Positions 59,485 to 64,000 of a stretch of DNA of 64,000 nucleotides are shown here, in pieces. Below the pieces are notes generated by a model. That model saw nothing but the letters and a program-made list of their open reading frames with translations. It did not search any database and was not told the DNA's origin. Numbering within the stretch: the stretch's first letter is position 1; every line of letters begins with the position of its first letter. This stretch comes from Mucilaginibacter endophyticus (GTDB lineage: Bacteria > Bacteroidota > Bacteroidia > Sphingobacteriales > Sphingobacteriaceae): NCBI RefSeq assembly GCF_003351025.1, contig NZ_QPCG01000001.1:627949-691948 (forward strand), given 5' to 3'. Position numbers and translations under genes: made by a program.

Positions 59485-61239
59485 TTACCATCCCGGATTT
59501 TGTTTCAGATTTGAATTGAGCGAAAGCTCCTGAGTTGGTATCGGCAGCAGGTAGAATTTGTCATTCCAGTTCCTGGCGGTGATATTGGGATATATCCGGA
59601 TATAGTTATTGGCATCCACAACAATGCTGCTGACCTGGTTGGCAGGATATTGTGCCCGTAAGGCCGGCGTCAGTTTCATTCCTAATATCGTAGCCGGATT
59701 GTTGATCAGTGTACCGGCGCGCCATCTTTTTATATCATCCAGGCGGAATCCTTCGCTACCGAGTTCTACGCGGCGCTCCCTGCGGATCTCGTCAATCAAT
59801 ACCGGCAGCGATGGGAAATCTGATTGAGGATCTTTAACCAGCGTTGCCAGCGTCATGTGCGGCATAGTCACTCTGTCACGTAACAAATTAATGGTTTTAT
59901 CGAGCACATCCTGCGTGCAGGTGCCCAGTTCAGCCCTGGCTTCAGCTTCTATAAGCAAGATTTCGGCGTATCTGAATATGAAAAAGTCGTATTCTGATTG
60001 ATTTGCATTCCACGCGGCCAGGCTGTTTGAGCGTCCCTTAATGGGTTGATAACCGGTAGAAGTAACCGTGGTTCCGATGCGCGGAAGTGTAATCAGGTCA
60101 CCGGCAAGGAAATCAAAGCCGCGGGTTGCTATCTGCTGTTTATAACGAGGATCGCGATTGGTCGCTTCATCATCGGGAGTGTTGTCTCCTTTATATAAGG
60201 GACTACGTGATATCGGCAAACCGTCTGAGCATAAGATTGAATTTACAAAATCCTTGCTGTAGCCATCGCTTGACTGGCCTAACTGGCGGTCAACATCGTT
60301 GGTTAGGATATTGAGTTTGTACTTCGCGGCCAGGATGCTTTCCTTATTGCCGGTCAGATCTGTTTGTATAAACAGATTATAATAATCTGATTGTGGGTTT
60401 CCGGTGGTGTAGAGGCCGAACTGATTGGAGCTCATCAGCTGTTCAGCAGCGTCAGATGCCGCCTGCAAATAGCTGGTTGCATCACCGACTCCGGAATATT
60501 TGCGATAAGTGCCTTCCCATAAACAAACCCTTGCTTTAAGTGCAAGAGCAGCGTACTTGTTCAATCGCCCGTCGGTAGCGGTTACCGGCAGGTTGGCTAC
60601 AGCAAAATTCAGATCCTTCAACACCGAGTCCATTACCTGCTTGTGCGGCATCCTGGCACCATACAAAGCAGATTTGGAGGTATCTACCAGATACCGGTTG
60701 ATATAAGGAACATCGCCGAAAGCTTTTACTTTTTTCCAGAAATCATTAGCCCTGAAAAACAGCGTTTCTCCAACATAAATGTTTTTGGTTGCAGCAGCCA
60801 GATCGGCCCTGTTGTAATTCTCTAAAAAAAAGTTACATGCCCTGATAAGGCTGAAGTCCCACTCCGTGCCTGATCCGTTTACATTTCCCGTGCCTCCGTT
60901 ACTATTGTTGCTGACAGCGTTCGAATTGAAATCTACTGTTGTGCCGTCTGAAGTGTAGTTGTGGAGCGCCTGTCCGGGTACTGTATAAGTACCAGCCAAT
61001 AATGAATTGATTGATGCATTGGCTTTATCGTCGGAGTTATCGTCCAAACGCTGAAAGTTTTGAATAGTGAGTGCGGGGTAATATTGGTTGCAATATAATT
61101 GCAGGTCCGTTTCATTTTTGAAAAACTTTTGCGGCACAATGCTGCTGAGCGGCTGACGATCAAGAAAGCTTTCCCGTTTGCAGGAAGCAACGGCTAACGT
61201 TGCTGCTAAGGCTATATATAAGGTGAATTTATTTTTCAT
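59485..61239 (-). CDS. RagB/SusD-family nutrient-binding lipoprotein (fucosylated-glycan locus)
   Basis: 584 aa; lipobox L-A-V-A-S-C-K-R-E (Cys about residue 20), then the family start F-L-D-R-Q-P-L-S-S-I-V-P-Q-K-F-F. Helical SusD core, R-R-E-R-R-V-E-L-G-S-E-G-F-R-L-D-D-I-K-R-W near the end and closing P-I-P-T-Q-E-L-S-L-N-S-N-L-K-Q-N-P-G-W. Located 47 bases after the susC stop. It should hold the glycan for uptake by the SusC channel. Confidence 0.93.
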   Translation of the reverse strand: MKNKFTLYIALAATLAVASCKRESFLDRQPLSSIVPQKFFKNETDLQLYCNQYYPALTIQNFQRLDDNSDDKANASINSLLAGTYTVPGQALHNYTSDGTTVDFNSNAVSNNSNGGTGNVNGSGTEWDFSLIRACNFFLENYNRADLAAATKNIYVGETLFFRANDFWKKVKAFGDVPYINRYLVDTSKSALYGARMPHKQVMDSVLKDLNFAVANLPVTATDGRLNKYAALALKARVCLWEGTYRKYSGVGDATSYLQAASDAAEQLMSSNQFGLYTTGNPQSDYYNLFIQTDLTGNKESILAAKYKLNILTNDVDRQLGQSSDGYSKDFVNSILCSDGLPISRSPLYKGDNTPDDEATNRDPRYKQQIATRGFDFLAGDLITLPRIGTTVTSTGYQPIKGRSNSLAAWNANQSEYDFFIFRYAEILLIEAEARAELGTCTQDVLDKTINLLRDRVTMPHMTLATLVKDPQSDFPSLPVLIDEIRRERRVELGSEGFRLDDIKRWRAGTLINNPATILGMKLTPALRAQYPANQVSSIVVDANNYIRIYPNITARNWNDKFYLLPIPTQELSLNSNLKQNPGW

Positions 61240-61286
61240 TGATTTGTTTTTTTGATTCCTAACGATGCTAAATAGGGCAATGCGGC

Positions 61287-64000
61287 TTAAAAAGTAGCCT
61301 GCAGTCCGAATGATAAAGACTTGTTAAGCGGGTAAGTACCAAAATTGGTTGCCGTTTCCGGATCGTAGTTTTTGTTCAATGATGTGATGGTAAACAAATT
61401 CTGGCCGGTTACATAAAAACGTATTCTCTGCAATTTGATTCTTTTGGCCACTGCTGATGGCAAACTGTAGCCCAGAGTGAGCTGCTTAATGCGTGCATAG
61501 GCTGCATTCAGAATATATTTATCCTGGCTTTGTTCGTTACCACCGCCTGCAAACCGGATGCGCGGAAAGAACGCATTAGGATTGGAGGGTGTCCAATAAT
61601 CGGTTGACAGTTGTGACGGAATGCTGTATTCATCATCCCTGAATGCGTAGAAAACGTATTCGTTGGGATAGAAATCCTGCTTCAGCACACCCTGAATAAA
61701 GGTTGCAAAATCGAAGTTCTTGTAAGAAAGGTTAAGGTTAAACCCGAATTTGTAATGTGGCGTGCTGTTACCAATCAATGTCTTGTCGCCAAGGTTACCC
61801 AGGGTATTATCTCCATAGGTGATTTTACCGTCGTGATTCAGATCGCGGTATTTAATGTCGCCGGCAAGCCATTTGTAGCCCGCAAGCGCCGAATTGTCAA
61901 CAGTGGCAGCTTCTGCATCTGTTTTATAAAAGCCGTCGTTAATATACCCGTAAATATCGCCCAGGTCATGACCCACGATAAAATCGTTAATGCTGTTGGT
62001 TGGATTGCCATTATATTTAATTACCCGGGTATTTGAACTATTGGAAACCCCAAGTGTCATGCTATAGTTCAGTTGATCATCAAATAACTTATCGCGCCAG
62101 TTGATGCTAATTTCCCAGCCATGAGAACGTACATCGGCCGAGTTAGAGGGTGGGATAGGTGCACCAAGTGTAGAAGGAGCCTGCTGGCCTGGTACCAGAA
62201 TATCCTTGATATTTGTTGTAAAATAATCAAATGAACCATTCAGCTTGTCATTGAACAGGGAGTAGTCAAGACCGATATTTTTGGTTTGAACTTTTTCCCA
62301 TGTAAAAGACTGGCTGATTAGCCCCGGCGCGGCGGCGTATACCCCCTGCTGTCCGTTAATAAGGTAATTGGCAAGCCCGGTTGGTTGCACTGCAATATAA
62401 GGATACTGGAAGTTGGCTGATGCCAATGAAGGGCCGAGCATATTGAGGATTTGCCCGGTTGCACCGTTACCCGGGGCCAGCTGGTTAGGCAGTTGACCAT
62501 ATGATGCGCGTAGCTTCAGTTGGTTCAGTGTTCCTTTGATCCCTTCCATAAAAGACTCCTCCGAAATATTCCAGCCTACTGAAGCTGAAGGAGAAAAAGA
62601 ATAGCGGCTGTTTGGCTGGAAACGTGATGTGCCGTCATAGCGTGCATTTACCTCAACCAGGTATTTGTTGTCATATATATAGTTCAATCGCGAAAATGTG
62701 CCTACCAGCGCATATTCGGTTTCAAGCCCGGCAACGATTGGCTTACTTGAATTGTTGAGTCCGATTGATGGTACCGTTGGGTCAATCAGGTTGTTTGCGA
62801 AAGATGATCCCAGCACATAGTGTTGATACTCCTGGTTGTAACCCACCAATGCCTTCAGGTAATGTTTTTTACCAAAGGTATTCTCGTAGGTTGCAAAGGC
62901 ATTCAGCGCATTGTAATTGTTATTGGTCTTGTTTTCGATAACCTGCGACGGATTGGTCCATGGGTAAATATCCAGGAATGTTCCATCTACGCCGTATTCA
63001 TTGAAGGGAATCAAATTCGCTTTGCGGAAACCGGATAGGTTATTCCATGTGTAATCCACATTTACCATTAAATGGTTCACTGGTTTAAGGATTAGGCGAC
63101 CTGTTGTCCAGAAGTCGTTTTGCTGGTTAATGTCCCGGCCCGACAGTGCGTTCACCGCCATCGGGTTAGTATAATTTCCCTGGCCAGCGAAATGGCCATT
63201 GCCATCCGGGTTGTACACAGGCATTACAGGAGGGATATTGGAGTAAAGCCAGGCGCCGCCCTGGTTGATCCGCGTTGCGGCAGGTTGGTTGTTGTCGGTA
63301 TGGGTCAGTGACATGTTTAACCCTACAGAAACCCACTTAGCGAGATCGGTATTTAACTTTAATGTAGGGGTGTATCTTTGGTACACCTGATGTGCCGATT
63401 CCTGCAAACCGTCTTGCCGGAAATAGCCCATGCTGGCAAGGAAAGTAGAGTTGCCCTGCCCGCCTGATACCGAAATATTATGTTGCTGTTGCGGTGCCCA
63501 TCCCGGAAACAGTACTTTGTTCCAATCTGTATTGCCTACATAACGATACTTTTTAGGATTGCCCGGGTCCGGGTATCCTGTAGGGTTGTGGGCCGGATCA
63601 TTGAAATATGCGACAGCCATCGTCGAATCTTGTTGCGTGAAAGGGCTTGTGGTGTAGCCGCCGCTTGCCAGGCCAGTACGGTTAGCATCGTTAAACATTT
63701 TGATGTATTGCAGCGAGTTCACCTGGTCAACCAGTTGGGTAGGACGGGAAATGGTATATGATCCCGAATAACTTACCCGGGTTTGACCGGCCTTGCCTGT
63801 TTTGGTGGTGATGAGTATTACACCGTTGGCGGCACGGCCACCATATATTGCTGCAGACGCGGCATCCTTTAAAACGGTTACACTGGCTACATCATTAGGG
63901 TCGATCAAATTTGGATCACGTGCGACACCGTCAACCAATATCAACGGAGAAGTGCTTGTTGGCAGTGGTTTGGCTGTTCCTGTGGATGTTGAGGTGCCAA
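61287..64000 (-). CDS. SusC/RagA-family TonB-dependent receptor (5' end outside window)
   Basis: The frame is open to the right edge, so the signal peptide, any STN domain, the carboxypeptidase-like domain and the start of the plug are missing. The visible part begins within the plug (P-L-I-L-V-D-G-V, then [23 protein letters not shown]) and includes the whole barrel, ending S-F-G-L-Q-A-T-F. First gene of the SusCD-GH29-GH35 set as seen here. The regulator of the locus is not in the window. Confidence 0.93.
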   Translation of the reverse strand, partial: GTSTSTGTAKPLPTSTSPLILVDGVARDPNLIDPNDVASVTVLKDAASAAIYGGRAANGVILITTKTGKAGQTRVSYSGSYTISRPTQLVDQVNSLQYIKMFNDANRTGLASGGYTTSPFTQQDSTMAVAYFNDPAHNPTGYPDPGNPKKYRYVGNTDWNKVLFPGWAPQQQHNISVSGGQGNSTFLASMGYFRQDGLQESAHQVYQRYTPTLKLNTDLAKWVSVGLNMSLTHTDNNQPAATRINQGGAWLYSNIPPVMPVYNPDGNGHFAGQGNYTNPMAVNALSGRDINQQNDFWTTGRLILKPVNHLMVNVDYTWNNLSGFRKANLIPFNEYGVDGTFLDIYPWTNPSQVIENKTNNNYNALNAFATYENTFGKKHYLKALVGYNQEYQHYVLGSSFANNLIDPTVPSIGLNNSSKPIVAGLETEYALVGTFSRLNYIYDNKYLVEVNARYDGTSRFQPNSRYSFSPSASVGWNISEESFMEGIKGTLNQLKLRASYGQLPNQLAPGNGATGQILNMLGPSLASANFQYPYIAVQPTGLANYLINGQQGVYAAAPGLISQSFTWEKVQTKNIGLDYSLFNDKLNGSFDYFTTNIKDILVPGQQAPSTLGAPIPPSNSADVRSHGWEISINWRDKLFDDQLNYSMTLGVSNSSNTRVIKYNGNPTNSINDFIVGHDLGDIYGYINDGFYKTDAEAATVDNSALAGYKWLAGDIKYRDLNHDGKITYGDNTLGNLGDKTLIGNSTPHYKFGFNLNLSYKNFDFATFIQGVLKQDFYPNEYVFYAFRDDEYSIPSQLSTDYWTPSNPNAFFPRIRFAGGGNEQSQDKYILNAAYARIKQLTLGYSLPSAVAKRIKLQRIRFYVTGQNLFTITSLNKNYDPETATNFGTYPLNKSLSFGLQATF

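Noticed and set aside
1..64000. CRISPR arrays, intact insertion sequences, rRNA genes or replication origins
   Set aside because: I looked for regularly spaced repeats, transposase-like frames with terminal repeats and rRNA-like stretches and saw none.

Overview
The window comes from a Bacteroidota genome, most likely a Sphingobacteriaceae member of the Mucilaginibacter/Pedobacter type. That placement is inference; no marker gene for taxonomy is present. It rests on several SusC/SusD pairs, FecI/FecR regulation of TonB receptors, many SPII lipoproteins, weak Shine-Dalgarno signals, and TAnnTTTG -7 promoter boxes before the ECF sigma genes.

Layout. (1) 1-3.6 kb: two convergent LanB-type lantibiotic dehydratases, the first cut by the left edge; no LanC, transporter or clear precursor is visible. 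(2) 4.1-15.1 kb: fecI-fecR-susC-susD followed by two Tat-type metallophosphoesterases and two glycerophosphodiester phosphodiesterases, which reads as a phosphate-ester scavenging locus. (3) 15.4-32.6 kb: fecI-fecR, a TonB receptor, two lipoproteins, three fasciclin (FAS1) lipoproteins, an Oar-type TonB receptor and an IPT/NHL lipoprotein; a long tight operon without SusD or any hydrolase. (4) 32.7-33.1 kb: two small hypothetical genes. (5) 33.4-40.5 kb: fecI-fecR-susC-susD with no enzyme attached. (6) 40.5-45.1 kb: a scarred region with tRNA 3'-half remnants, a DUF418 tail, a broken ECF sigma gene and, between them, a compact minus-strand operon: a 45-aa peptide with hydrophobic C-terminus, a GC-rich hairpin, a 94-aa helical protein and two cupin-like/HEAT-repeat paralogues. 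This is the best candidate for an undescribed system, possibly a RiPP. (7) 45.1-46.6 kb: Crp/Fnr regulator plus DUF4267 and DUF1772-like membrane proteins. (8) 46.9-55.2 kb: fecI-fecR-susC-susD and a secreted PHP-fold metallohydrolase. (9) 55.5-64 kb, minus strand: susC (cut by the right edge)-susD-GH29 fucosidase-GH35 beta-galactosidase, a locus for fucosylated, galactose-containing glycans.

How it works together. Four loci share one regulatory plan: an ECF sigma factor, a membrane FecR anti-sigma factor, and an outer-membrane receptor with an N-terminal STN signalling domain, so ligand sensing at the receptor should switch on uptake genes. Each fecR-receptor gap holds a hairpin, and hairpins also separate susD from the enzymes in two loci. 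A pair of diverged direct repeats (about 41.5 and 55.3 kb), each a tRNA 3'-end-like sequence plus a terminator hairpin, brackets the candidate peptide operon and the PHP locus, suggesting an old tRNA-associated island.
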